64,000 nucleotides of DNA from an uncultured Hyphomonas sp. (GTDB taxonomy: Bacteria; Pseudomonadota; Alphaproteobacteria; Caulobacterales; Hyphomonadaceae). The stretch spans positions 1,922,001 through 1,986,000 of the forward strand of contig NZ_OY787456.1 in NCBI RefSeq assembly GCF_963678875.1. Direction: 5' to 3'. This document shows positions 27,362 through 35,797 of this stretch, piece after piece. The position numbers and the translations under genes are program-made. The number at the start of each line of letters is the position of its first letter. The stretch's first letter is position 1. Below the pieces are notes generated by a model. The model ran no database searches. It was not told where the DNA came from and was given only the letters and a program-made list of their open reading frames with translations.

Positions 27362-29436
27362 TCGCAGGCCCGCCAAGGGCGATTGCCGCATGTCGGGGCC
27401 GTCTGCAAAACCAGATCGTCCCGGCCTGATTTTACTGTCACGCCTCCGGCCAGACGCACCTCGGGCCATCCAAGATCCAGTGTTTCACCTTCTACGGTGA
27501 GTGAGATCGAGGCCGCATCCGGCACCGGTCCACGCCTGAGTATTGCTGTTCCCGCCTTTGATCCTCCGCCTGCGATATTGATACTGCAAACGTCCTCCAA
27601 ACACAGCGGCTCGGATTTGACCTTCGTGTAGCGGAGCGGCGACAGGCCGTCGCCATCCACAAATTCGTATCGTACGAGTTCCCCCCGCCCGTGCCTCAAG
27701 AAAACGTCGCCAGATGGCGCCCAAAGCAAGACAACATCAGGCACACGCAGCCACAGAACGCCCGCTGGCGCGATCAGCAAGCTGGCGAGAAGGATGCGGG
27801 CATGCCCCCTGGCTGCCATTCCGCATCCAATTGCAAACGCGCTGAGCAAGAGGGTCGACGTCGGCATGGACTTCGGCAGGGTAACCGCTGCATTGGGCAG
27901 GCTGGCGGTCCAGTTCGCAACCGCCAGTACCGCTTCCAACGAATATCCAAACAGCCTCAGTCCCACATCACCAAATCCGACAGGTGTCAGGATCAGCGAG
28001 AGCGCCGCCAGCGGCGCGCTGACAAAGGATATGATCGGCATGGCCAGCAGATTGGCGAGCAAGCCGAAGCCCGCCACACGTTCGAAGTGATAAATGGCAA
28101 AGGGTGCCGTAGCAGCTCCGGCAACCAGCGACGTCATGAACAGCGACGCCCAGGTATAAGCAACCGAACCCATCACACGTTCCTGTTCAGCGCGGTGGCG
28201 CGACCAGGCATCATAGGTAGCGATCAGGGCGCCCGATGCCGCAAAGGACATCTGAAAACCGGGCGTCACCACACTTTCCGGCTGCATGAGCACAACCAGG
28301 ATCATCGCGATTGCGTAAGATCGCAGGCTGAGTGCGGCGCGATCGGCGAGAACCGCTCCAAATACAACTGCCGACATGATGAAAGCACGTTGCGTCGACA
28401 CACTGCCGCCGGAAATGATCAGGTAGGCAAAACTGGCGACGAGCGCTGCGACCGCTGCGGGCTTCTGAACCGCGATTCTAAGCGCCAGAGGCTCTATCAA
28501 GGCAAGTGCGCGCCAAACGATCAGGAAGACCAGCCCGCCCACCATCGCCATGTGCAGGCCCGATATCGCCAGCAGATGAGATAGCCCTGAGGCTCGCAAA
28601 GCCTCCCGATCTTCAATACCCATGAAACTGCGGTCACCGGATATGAGGGCTGCCGCGAAACCGCCGGCCCGTTCACCGGCTGCCCGGTTCACATGTTCCG
28701 CCAGGCGCCGCCGGAATGCTGAAACATCAAGCCCGAGCTCCTTCCCCCACCCCAATGGCGCCCCCAGCGCTCCTCCGCGACATCTGCCCATGACATAGCC
28801 AACCCCGCCCAATTGCTCGAACCAGGCCTGACGCCGGAAGTCGTAGTCACCCGGAAGCGATGGCGACGGCGGCGGGCGAAGCTGAACGAAGCACCTCACA
28901 AAGCGGCCGGGCGCGACCTGAAGGTCCAGTCTGTGGGTCACGCGGACGTATTTCGGCGTGTCATCGGCGCCGACACCCGACAGGGCGTGGACCTCTATCC
29001 GCAGCCGGTCTCCTTTCGCACCGGGCTCAACCTCCCTCACCCAACCTTCCAGCATCATCGGACGAGTTTGGGATTGAATGACCGGTGCGGCCACCATTCC
29101 GGTTCGGATATTCGCGGCCGTGAAGCCGCCGCAAACCCCGACCAGCATCAAAGCTGGCACGCCGAGCACCGACAGCCACCAGACCGAGCGGATAATGGCA
29201 AAGCAGGCCATAGCTACCAGCGTGACAATGACGCAGTGCCAGAGCACCGGTTCCGCCGGCATCGAGAAATAGCCAATAGCACCCACACAAAGCGAAAAAC
29301 CGAGCAGCAGCGGACGTGTATCGATTTCCGCGATCGACCAAAGGCTGCCCCACAGCGCTGCAATAGCTGGCGCCAGCCTCTTGCCTTCAGGAGCAACCTT
29401 GTGTTTCTGCCAGCCAGGACGCCTCAATTGCAGCAT
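27358..29436 (-). CDS. comEC: ComEC/Rec2-family DNA uptake channel protein
   Basis: A 692-residue inner-membrane protein with a DUF4131-like N-terminal region and the competence domain of many hydrophobic helices. Characteristic pieces are A-L-I-S-G-D-R-S-F near 265, S-G-L-S-H-L-L-A-I-S-G-L-H-M near 285 and the S-T-Q-R-A-F-I-M motif near 352. It forms the channel through which single-stranded DNA enters during transformation. The C-terminal 180 residues lack an H-x-H-x-D-H metallo-beta-lactamase motif, so no nuclease domain is visible. Divergent from gltX. Confidence 0.9.
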   Translation of the reverse strand: MLQLRRPGWQKHKVAPEGKRLAPAIAALWGSLWSIAEIDTRPLLLGFSLCVGAIGYFSMPAEPVLWHCVIVTLVAMACFAIIRSVWWLSVLGVPALMLVGVCGGFTAANIRTGMVAAPVIQSQTRPMMLEGWVREVEPGAKGDRLRIEVHALSGVGADDTPKYVRVTHRLDLQVAPGRFVRCFVQLRPPPSPSLPGDYDFRRQAWFEQLGGVGYVMGRCRGGALGAPLGWGKELGLDVSAFRRRLAEHVNRAAGERAGGFAAALISGDRSFMGIEDREALRASGLSHLLAISGLHMAMVGGLVFLIVWRALALIEPLALRIAVQKPAAVAALVASFAYLIISGGSVSTQRAFIMSAVVFGAVLADRAALSLRSYAIAMILVVLMQPESVVTPGFQMSFAASGALIATYDAWSRHRAEQERVMGSVAYTWASLFMTSLVAGAATAPFAIYHFERVAGFGLLANLLAMPIISFVSAPLAALSLILTPVGFGDVGLRLFGYSLEAVLAVANWTASLPNAAVTLPKSMPTSTLLLSAFAIGCGMAARGHARILLASLLIAPAGVLWLRVPDVVLLWAPSGDVFLRHGRGELVRYEFVDGDGLSPLRYTKVKSEPLCLEDVCSINIAGGGSKAGTAILRRGPVPDAASISLTVEGETLDLGWPEVRLAGGVTVKSGRDDLVLQTAPTCGNRPWRACD

Positions 29437-29457
29437 TTACTGGAGCCCTCACGAGAC

Positions 29458-30933
29458 ATGGACGTCGTCACGCGATTTGCCCCCTCTCCCACTGGCATGC
29501 TCCATATTGGCGGTGCGCGTACCGCACTTTTCAACTACCTTTTCGCGAAACACAACAACGGGAAGTTTCTTCTCCGCATCGAAGACACCGACCGCGAGCG
29601 CTCCACGCCGGAGGCCACTGCCGCGATCCTGGAAGGCATGGCGTGGCTGGGACTGACATCCGACGAACCGCCCATGATGCAGTTCGAACGCGCTGGGCGA
29701 CATGCCGAAGTTGCAGAAGAGATGATCCGGCGCGGCACGGCTTTCCGCTGCTACGCGACGCAGGAAGAGCTTCAGGCCCGGAGAGAGCTTGGCGAAGAAA
29801 AGCGTCAGGCAGCCAAGGCTGAAAGCATTTCCGAAGAAGAAAAGACCTCCCTTCAGGCTGAGGCACACGCCCTTCTGGCGCCTTACAGGTCTCCATGGCG
29901 CGACGGCGCACCGCCGCCCGCGCCGGATGCGCCTTTCACGGTGCGCCTGCGCGCACCAGATAACGGCGAGCGCGTTTTGGAAGATGGCGTCCAGGGAACG
30001 GTCCGCATCCAGGCGAGCGAGCTGGATGACCTAATTCTGCTACGCGCCGACGGTACGCCAACCTATATGCTGGCGGTTGTGGTCGACGATCACGACATGG
30101 GCATCACCCACATCATTCGCGGTGACGATCATCTCAGAAATGCATTCCGCCAGATCCCCATCTATGAAGCGATGGGCTGGGATATTCCTTCGATGGCACA
30201 TGTACCGATGATCCACGGTGCAGACGGCGCAAAACTGTCCAAGCGCCACGGCGCACTCTCAACGCTCGCTTATCGTGATATGGGGTATCTGCCTGAAGCG
30301 ATGCGCGCCTACCTTCTGCGGATCGGCTGGAGCCATGGCGACCAGGAAATCTTCACGGATGAGGAAGCTATCGCGGCGTTCGACATCGCCGGTATCAACC
30401 GGGCGCCGGGCCGGCTGGACCTCGACAAGCTGGGTCAGGTCAACTCCCACTTCCTGCGGCTCGCTGGTGACGAGCGCCTGTTTGACTTGCTGAAGCCTCA
30501 CTGGGAGGCTGATCACCCCATTGGTGACGCTGAACCGCGCCTCAGAGCAGCTCTGCCTCATTTGAAGGATCGGGGTGCGACTCTTCCAGAACTGGCGCAG
30601 TCATTTGCATTCCTGCTGGCCAAACGGCCTCTGGAAATGAACAAGAAGGCCCGCAAAGCTGTCTCCGGGGAGGGGCTTGACCGTTTGCGCGGGTTGCGCG
30701 ACGTACTGCAGCAGCTGCCAGATTGGACGGCAGAACAGATTTCTGTGACGATATCTAAATATTGCACTGCACAAGGCCTATCTATGGGGCAGATAGGCCA
30801 ACCGCTACGCGCTGCACTCACTGGCGGCCTTCCCGCACCGGACATTGCACCGGTACTGGAGTGGCTCGGTCGCGATGAAGCGCTTGGAAGAATTGAAGAT
30901 CAACTGGCGCCGGAAGACACTCCGGGCGCCTGA
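29458..30933 (+). CDS. gltX: Glutamyl-tRNA synthetase
   Basis: A 491-residue class I synthetase that charges tRNA-Glu. The HIGH-type motif is L-H-I-G-G-A-R-T near 19 and the KMSKS-type loop is K-L-S-K-R-H-G near 260. ATG 29458 begins M-D-V-V-T-R-F-A-P-S-P-T-G; the frame upstream overlaps comEC on the other strand and is not coding. Alphaproteobacteria often carry two GltX paralogues, and only this one is visible here. It precedes gltA. Confidence 0.97.
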   Translation: MDVVTRFAPSPTGMLHIGGARTALFNYLFAKHNNGKFLLRIEDTDRERSTPEATAAILEGMAWLGLTSDEPPMMQFERAGRHAEVAEEMIRRGTAFRCYATQEELQARRELGEEKRQAAKAESISEEEKTSLQAEAHALLAPYRSPWRDGAPPPAPDAPFTVRLRAPDNGERVLEDGVQGTVRIQASELDDLILLRADGTPTYMLAVVVDDHDMGITHIIRGDDHLRNAFRQIPIYEAMGWDIPSMAHVPMIHGADGAKLSKRHGALSTLAYRDMGYLPEAMRAYLLRIGWSHGDQEIFTDEEAIAAFDIAGINRAPGRLDLDKLGQVNSHFLRLAGDERLFDLLKPHWEADHPIGDAEPRLRAALPHLKDRGATLPELAQSFAFLLAKRPLEMNKKARKAVSGEGLDRLRGLRDVLQQLPDWTAEQISVTISKYCTAQGLSMGQIGQPLRAALTGGLPAPDIAPVLEWLGRDEALGRIEDQLAPEDTPGA

Positions 30934-30963
30934 GAAGCAAGAAGGGTTTACAGGGTAAGGCTG

Positions 30964-32268
30964 ATGGAAAACAAGACAAAGCAGAACGGCACAGCAAAGC
31001 TGGAAGTGACCGGAAACACTTATGACCTGCCGATTCTTTCGGGAACGCATGGTCCTGACGTGATCGATATCCGCCGTGTGTACGCCCAAACAAACCACTT
31101 CACCCTGGACCCCGGTTTTACCTCTACCGCCAGCTGCGAAAGCCAGATCACCTTTATTGATGGCGATGAGGGTGTCCTGCTGCACCGCGGCTACCCGATC
31201 GGCCAACTGGCCGAGCAGTCAACTTTCCCGGAAGTCTGCCACCTGATCCTCTACGGTGAACTGCCGACGAAAACTGAACTGGACGTTTTCAACGACACGA
31301 TCAAACAGCACACGCTGTTGCACACCCAGATGGATCGCTTCTTTGAAGGCTTCCGCCGCGACAGCCACCCGATGGCCATGCTGACGGCCTGCGTTGGCGG
31401 CCTCGCCTCGTTTTACCCGGGCGCCATGGACAGCGAAGATCCGGCAGAACGCCGCCTGAACTCGATCCGCCTTCTGGCAAAGATGCCGACCCTTTGTGCG
31501 CGCATCCTGAAGTACAATCTGGGCCAGAAGTTCGTCGATCCGCGTAACGAGCTGAGCTACGCCGAGAACTTCCTGAACATGTGTTTCTCCGTAACGGCTG
31601 AAGACTACAAAGCCGATCCGGCGATCGCCAAGGCCATGGACCGGTTCTTCATCCTCCACGCCGACCACGAGCAGAACGCCTCGACCTCGACCGTGCGCCT
31701 TGCCGGTTCTTCCGGTGCCCACCCGTTCGCCGCTGTCGCAGCCGGCGTGGCCTGTCTCTGGGGGCCGAGCCATGGTGGCGCCAACGAAGCCTGCCTCAAC
31801 ATGCTGCATGAGATCGGTAGCGTGGACCGCATTCCGGAATTCATCGAAAAGGCGAAGGACAAGGATGATCCGTTCCGCCTGATGGGCTTCGGCCACCGCG
31901 TTTACAAGAACTACGACCCGCGCGCGAAAGTCATGCGCGAGTCCGCCCATGAAGTGCTGGACCTGCTCGGCCTCAAGGACACGCCAATCCTCAAAGTGGC
32001 GATGGAGCTTGAGCGGATCGCCCTCGAAGACGAGTACTTTATCGAGAAGAAGCTCTACCCGAACGTCGACTTCTACTCGGGTATCATTCTCGATGCGATG
32101 GGCTTCCCGAAGCAGATGTTCACCGTGCTGTTCTCCCTCGCGCGGACTGTGGGCTGGGTCGCACAGCTCAACGAGATGATCGACGACCCGACCCAGCGGA
32201 TCGGCCGCCCGCGCCAGATCTACACTGGTGCGGCCCGTCGGGACTATGTGCCGCTCGACCAGCGCTAA
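30964..32268 (+). CDS. gltA: Citrate synthase (type II)
   Basis: A 434-residue enzyme that condenses acetyl-CoA and oxaloacetate at the head of the TCA cycle. Catalytic groups lie in H-A-D-H-E-Q-N-A-S near 238-246, G-F-G-H-R-V-Y-K near 310 and the Asp in N-V-D-F-Y-S-G near 366. The length and N-terminal beta region fit the NADH-sensitive hexameric Gram-negative type. A strong terminator follows it. Confidence 0.98.
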   Translation: MENKTKQNGTAKLEVTGNTYDLPILSGTHGPDVIDIRRVYAQTNHFTLDPGFTSTASCESQITFIDGDEGVLLHRGYPIGQLAEQSTFPEVCHLILYGELPTKTELDVFNDTIKQHTLLHTQMDRFFEGFRRDSHPMAMLTACVGGLASFYPGAMDSEDPAERRLNSIRLLAKMPTLCARILKYNLGQKFVDPRNELSYAENFLNMCFSVTAEDYKADPAIAKAMDRFFILHADHEQNASTSTVRLAGSSGAHPFAAVAAGVACLWGPSHGGANEACLNMLHEIGSVDRIPEFIEKAKDKDDPFRLMGFGHRVYKNYDPRAKVMRESAHEVLDLLGLKDTPILKVAMELERIALEDEYFIEKKLYPNVDFYSGIILDAMGFPKQMFTVLFSLARTVGWVAQLNEMIDDPTQRIGRPRQIYTGAARRDYVPLDQR

Positions 32269-32290
32269 GCCGCCCGGAATTGACCTGCGA

Positions 32291-32326
32291 AACGCCACCT
32301 GATTTCGACAGGTGGCGTTTTCTTTT
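32291..32326 (+). terminator. Rho-independent terminator after gltA
   Basis: AACGCCACCTG (32291-32301) pairs perfectly with CAGGTGGCGTT (32309-32319) across a seven-base loop and is followed by TTCTTTT. It lies 22 bases after the gltA stop. Confidence 0.92.
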
Positions 32327-32388
32327 CTGCGTCCCAAGAGGATTTACCCCGTTCCCTTCCGCCCCGACTCCTTGCTAAAGGCTGCGCC

Positions 32389-33057
32389 ATGAAAACCGCT
32401 GTGATCGTCTTCCCAGGTTCGAACTGTGATCGTGATGCCCACGATGCGCTGCTCAAGGTAACAGGCAAGCCCCCAGCCATGGTGTGGCACAAGGATGGGA
32501 CGATCCCTGACGGCACGGATTTCGTCATGGTGCCTGGCGGCTTCTCCTATGGCGACTACCTGCGTTGCGGGGCGATGGCGGGCAATTCTCCGGTCATTTC
32601 GCAACTGACGGCCCACGCAGATCGCGGCGGCTATGTGCTCGGCGTCTGCAATGGATTCCAGATCCTGTGTGAAACGGGACTGCTGCCAGGCGCGCTCATG
32701 CGGAACGCTTCGCTGCACTTCGTGTGCAAGCCGCAACCACTGACGGTCGAAACCTCAAACACAGCCTTCACCAGCAGCTACAAGGACCGCGGCGACGTGG
32801 TTATCCCGATTGCCCATCACGACGGCAATTATTTCGCGGACGATGCCACGCTCGACCGTATCGAAGGCGAAGGCCATGTTGCCTTCCGCTACGCCGCCGG
32901 CAGTAATCCGAACGGATCTGCGCGTGATATCGCCGGCATACTCAGCGAGAACGGCCGCGTGCTGGGCCTTATGCCACATCCTGAGCGGGCCATTGGTGGT
33001 CATGAAGGCGGCGATGATGGTCTCGCACTGTTCGAGAGCCTGTTGAGCGCGGCCTGA
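32389..33057 (+). CDS. purQ: Phosphoribosylformylglycinamidine synthase, glutaminase subunit
   Basis: A 222-residue class I amidotransferase subunit of the PurS-PurQ-PurL complex. The nucleophilic Cys is in L-G-V-C-N-G-F-Q near 86 and the His-Glu pair lies in M-P-H-P-E-R near 195. G-S-N-C-D-R-D near the start is typical. No purS gene is visible between gltA and purQ, and purL is 5.3 kb downstream, so the complex is encoded in split genes. Confidence 0.97.
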   Translation: MKTAVIVFPGSNCDRDAHDALLKVTGKPPAMVWHKDGTIPDGTDFVMVPGGFSYGDYLRCGAMAGNSPVISQLTAHADRGGYVLGVCNGFQILCETGLLPGALMRNASLHFVCKPQPLTVETSNTAFTSSYKDRGDVVIPIAHHDGNYFADDATLDRIEGEGHVAFRYAAGSNPNGSARDIAGILSENGRVLGLMPHPERAIGGHEGGDDGLALFESLLSAA

Positions 33058-33096
33058 GACGCTGGCCAGCCTGCTCCCGCCCAGATATGAGGCGGT

Positions 33097-34575
33097 ATGA
33101 CTTCTTTCAGTAATCAGAGCGAGCTGGCAGCTCGCCTTTCTGAAGCCTCATCGCTTCGCAATGCGGGGCGCATTCCCGAAGCCATAGGCGCATACCGGCA
33201 AGTTCTGGCGATCGAGCCAAACCTTCCCGACAGCTGGTACAACCTCGGCTGGTTACTCCGCCGCGACGGCCAGGCGTTGGATGCCCTGAACGCATATGAC
33301 GAGGCTCTCGCGAGAGGTATATCAGGGCCGGAAGAGGTCTGGCTCAACAAAGGCGTGATTCAAGCGGACGACTTGCTCAATCCTCTGGCGGCAATCCAGG
33401 CATATGAGCGAGCTTTGGAGCTCCGGGGAAACTATGTCCCCGCCATCTTCAACCTGGCGAATACCCACGAAGACCTCGGTCATGCTGAGGAAGCAGTCGA
33501 GCTCTACCGGAAGGTTCTGAGCATCACGCCTGCAGAAGCTGAGCCGCTGGCGAGAATCGCGAACATGAGCCGCCCGGAATCGATGGCGGACCCAATCGTG
33601 AAACAAGTAAGCGATGCCCTCAAACGAGACGGCCTCCCTCCATCTTCGCGCGCCAGCCTCGAATTCTCACTCGGAAAAATGCTCGACCATCTGGGAGAAT
33701 ATGATGCCGCGTTTGCCGCATATGAGAGAGCAAACAAAGCGTCTGAGTCGGCTCGTCCAAAGAATTACCCGGCATACGATCCCAAACAGAATGCAGCCTT
33801 CGTCGAAATCCTTAAGGCGATGCCGAAGCCGGAAAAAATTGACCTTCCTCCAGCCCCTGTGCAGCCAGTGTTCATTCTCGGCCAGTTTCGTTCAGGCTCT
33901 ACCCTTCTGGAACAGATCCTGTCCGGGCACAGCCAGATCTCGACGATGGGTGAGCTCCCGTTGCTCGCACAAATCGGAGCGAGATACTTTTCACCCTACC
34001 CCGCAAAACTGGCTGGTGCGTCGAAAGACGAAATAGTCAAAGCCCGGAAGGAATACGTCGATAGTCTGGAAGCACGCCAGCCCGGAATTTCCGGTGTCGT
34101 TACAGACAAACGCCCGGACAACTATTTTCATATCGGCCTCATCCTTCGCATATTCCCTGAAGCGAAGATCCTGCACACGGTTCGCGATCCCCGGGACGTG
34201 TGCTTGTCGACTTACTTCACGCATATGGATATTCACCAGATCCATGCGACGGATCTGAAAAACATTGGGCATCACTACCGGACGTATGAGACCTTGATGT
34301 CCCACTGGAAAACGGCTGCACCGAACCAGATACTCGATGTGCCTTACGAGTCCCTGGTCAAGGATCCCGGACAGGTCGTTGAAAATGTGCTCGATTTTGT
34401 CGGTCTGCCTTTCGAGCAGGCCTGCCTTGAGTTCCACAAGTCGGCAGCGCCCGTGAAAACGGCTAGCGTGTGGCAAGTGCGTCAGCCACTTTATACCCAC
34501 TCATCGGGGCGCTGGCGGAACTATGAAAAACATCTCGGCCCACTTCTGGAGGTTTTGAATGGCGAAGCACGCTGA
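33097..34575 (+). CDS. TPR-repeat sulfotransferase fusion
   Basis: A 492-residue protein. Residues 1-200 hold several tetratricopeptide repeats (N-A-G-R-I-P-E-A-I-G-A-Y-R-Q-V-L-A-I-E-P, A-L-D-A-L-N-A-Y-D-E-A-L, L-G-H-A-E-E-A-V-E-L-Y-R-K). The second half is a sulfotransferase: V-F-I-L-G-Q-F-R-S-G-S-T-L-L near 265 binds the 5'-phosphosulfate group and H-T-V-R-D-P-R-D-V near 360 the 3'-phosphate. Related proteins are common in alphaproteobacteria, with no proven acceptor. It overlaps the deaminase start by 17 bases. Confidence 0.88.
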   Translation: MTSFSNQSELAARLSEASSLRNAGRIPEAIGAYRQVLAIEPNLPDSWYNLGWLLRRDGQALDALNAYDEALARGISGPEEVWLNKGVIQADDLLNPLAAIQAYERALELRGNYVPAIFNLANTHEDLGHAEEAVELYRKVLSITPAEAEPLARIANMSRPESMADPIVKQVSDALKRDGLPPSSRASLEFSLGKMLDHLGEYDAAFAAYERANKASESARPKNYPAYDPKQNAAFVEILKAMPKPEKIDLPPAPVQPVFILGQFRSGSTLLEQILSGHSQISTMGELPLLAQIGARYFSPYPAKLAGASKDEIVKARKEYVDSLEARQPGISGVVTDKRPDNYFHIGLILRIFPEAKILHTVRDPRDVCLSTYFTHMDIHQIHATDLKNIGHHYRTYETLMSHWKTAAPNQILDVPYESLVKDPGQVVENVLDFVGLPFEQACLEFHKSAAPVKTASVWQVRQPLYTHSSGRWRNYEKHLGPLLEVLNGEAR

Positions 34576-35560
34576 ATTGATCGCAAGCCTGCCGAAGGCT
34601 GAACTGCACCTTCACATCGAAGGCAGCTTCGAGCCGGAAATGATGATGGCGCTCGCCGAACGAAACCGGATCGAGATTCCATTCAAAACGCTCGAGGAAG
34701 CCAAGGCAGCCTATGACTTCGCTAACCTGCAGGAGTTCCTGGACCTCTATTATGAAGGCATGAACGTGCTGCGCACAGAACAGGATTTCCACGACCTGAC
34801 CTGGGCCTACCTGAAGCGCGCCAAGGCCGACAATGTCCGGCATGTTGAGATGTTTTACGACCCGCAGGCCCACACTGAGCGCGGGGTGGCGTTTGGCACC
34901 GTAACGGAAGGCATCCTTGCCGCTCTGGAGCGCGGCGAGAAGGAACTGGGCATTACTTCAGAACTGATCATGAGCTTCCTGAGACACCTTTCCGAAGAAG
35001 ATGGTTTTGCACTGCTTGAGGAATCGAAGCCCTGGCATGAGAAATTTGTTGGCGTCGGCCTCGACAGTTCAGAGGTCGGGCACCCACCGCTGAAGTTCGA
35101 ACGCCTATTTGCCAAATGCCGGGAGCTTGGATTCAAGCTGTGCCTGCATGCAGGAGAAGAAGGACCGCCCGCTTACGTTCGAGAGGCATTGCTGGACATC
35201 GGCGCCGACCGGATCGACCATGGAAACCGGGCGATGGAAGACCAGGCCCTGATCGACATATTGCGGGATACGCAGACGCCGCTCACCAACTGCCCTCTCT
35301 CCAACCTTGCCCTTTGCGTAATCGACGATTTGAGGAAGAGCCCGGTGAAAGCGCAACTGGAGGCCGGCCTGTTGGTCACGGTCAACTCGGACGATCCGGC
35401 ATATTTTGGTGGTTATATCGGCAAAAACTACGAAGCAGTCGATGAAGCGCTCGGGCTTTCAGAGGCACAGCTGATCCAGCTCGCCAAGAACAGCTTCAGA
35501 GCGTCCTTCCTTCCGGAAGAGGACAAAACCCGCCTCATCCGGGAAGTTGATAACGCATAG
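34559..35560 (+). CDS. add: Adenine/adenosine deaminase family protein
   Basis: A 333-residue amidohydrolase. A-E-L-H-L-H-I-E-G near 14-22 gives two zinc-binding His, L-H-A-G-E-E near 197-202 the third His and catalytic Glu, and N-S-D-D-P near 279 the zinc Asp. The segment V-G-L-D-S-S-E-V-G-H-P-P and overall sequence look like the adenine-deaminase (3.5.4.2) branch of the family rather than classical adenosine deaminase. The ATG at 34559 has GGAGG seven bases upstream. It is probably translated with the preceding gene. Confidence 0.88.
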   Translation: MAKHAELIASLPKAELHLHIEGSFEPEMMMALAERNRIEIPFKTLEEAKAAYDFANLQEFLDLYYEGMNVLRTEQDFHDLTWAYLKRAKADNVRHVEMFYDPQAHTERGVAFGTVTEGILAALERGEKELGITSELIMSFLRHLSEEDGFALLEESKPWHEKFVGVGLDSSEVGHPPLKFERLFAKCRELGFKLCLHAGEEGPPAYVREALLDIGADRIDHGNRAMEDQALIDILRDTQTPLTNCPLSNLALCVIDDLRKSPVKAQLEAGLLVTVNSDDPAYFGGYIGKNYEAVDEALGLSEAQLIQLAKNSFRASFLPEEDKTRLIREVDNA

Positions 35561-35663
35561 AACCGGGCTTCGGATTTCGGCGATAGTCCGCGGATTTCCG
35601 GCATGTTTCCGGCACCCAAAGATTGCTTTTGCAGCTGCTAAGCACTTTTTTCCATCACCACGA

Positions 35664-35683
35664 GTGTGATGGATCCGTCACAC
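35664..35683. promoter_or_regulatory. 20-bp inverted repeat upstream of the TonB-dependent receptor
   Basis: GTGTGA (35664-35669) and TCACAC (35678-35683) are perfect arms around a near-symmetric TGGATCCG core with one mismatched pair. It sits 115 bases before the receptor ATG in the only A+T-rich gap nearby. It looks like an operator, and the regulator is unknown. Confidence 0.4.
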
Positions 35684-35797
35684 TTTTACTCTTTTGTCTC
35701 CTTTGAAGGGAATAATATTCCAGTTTCCCCTGTTTTAGCGCCCGCATCGGCATTAACTGGCCGCGTGAGGTTAATTTTCAGACAGGAGTACAAAATA

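Noticed and set aside
31219..32337. 372-residue minus-strand frame opposite gltA
   Set aside because: Antisense shadow of citrate synthase, and it crosses the terminator.
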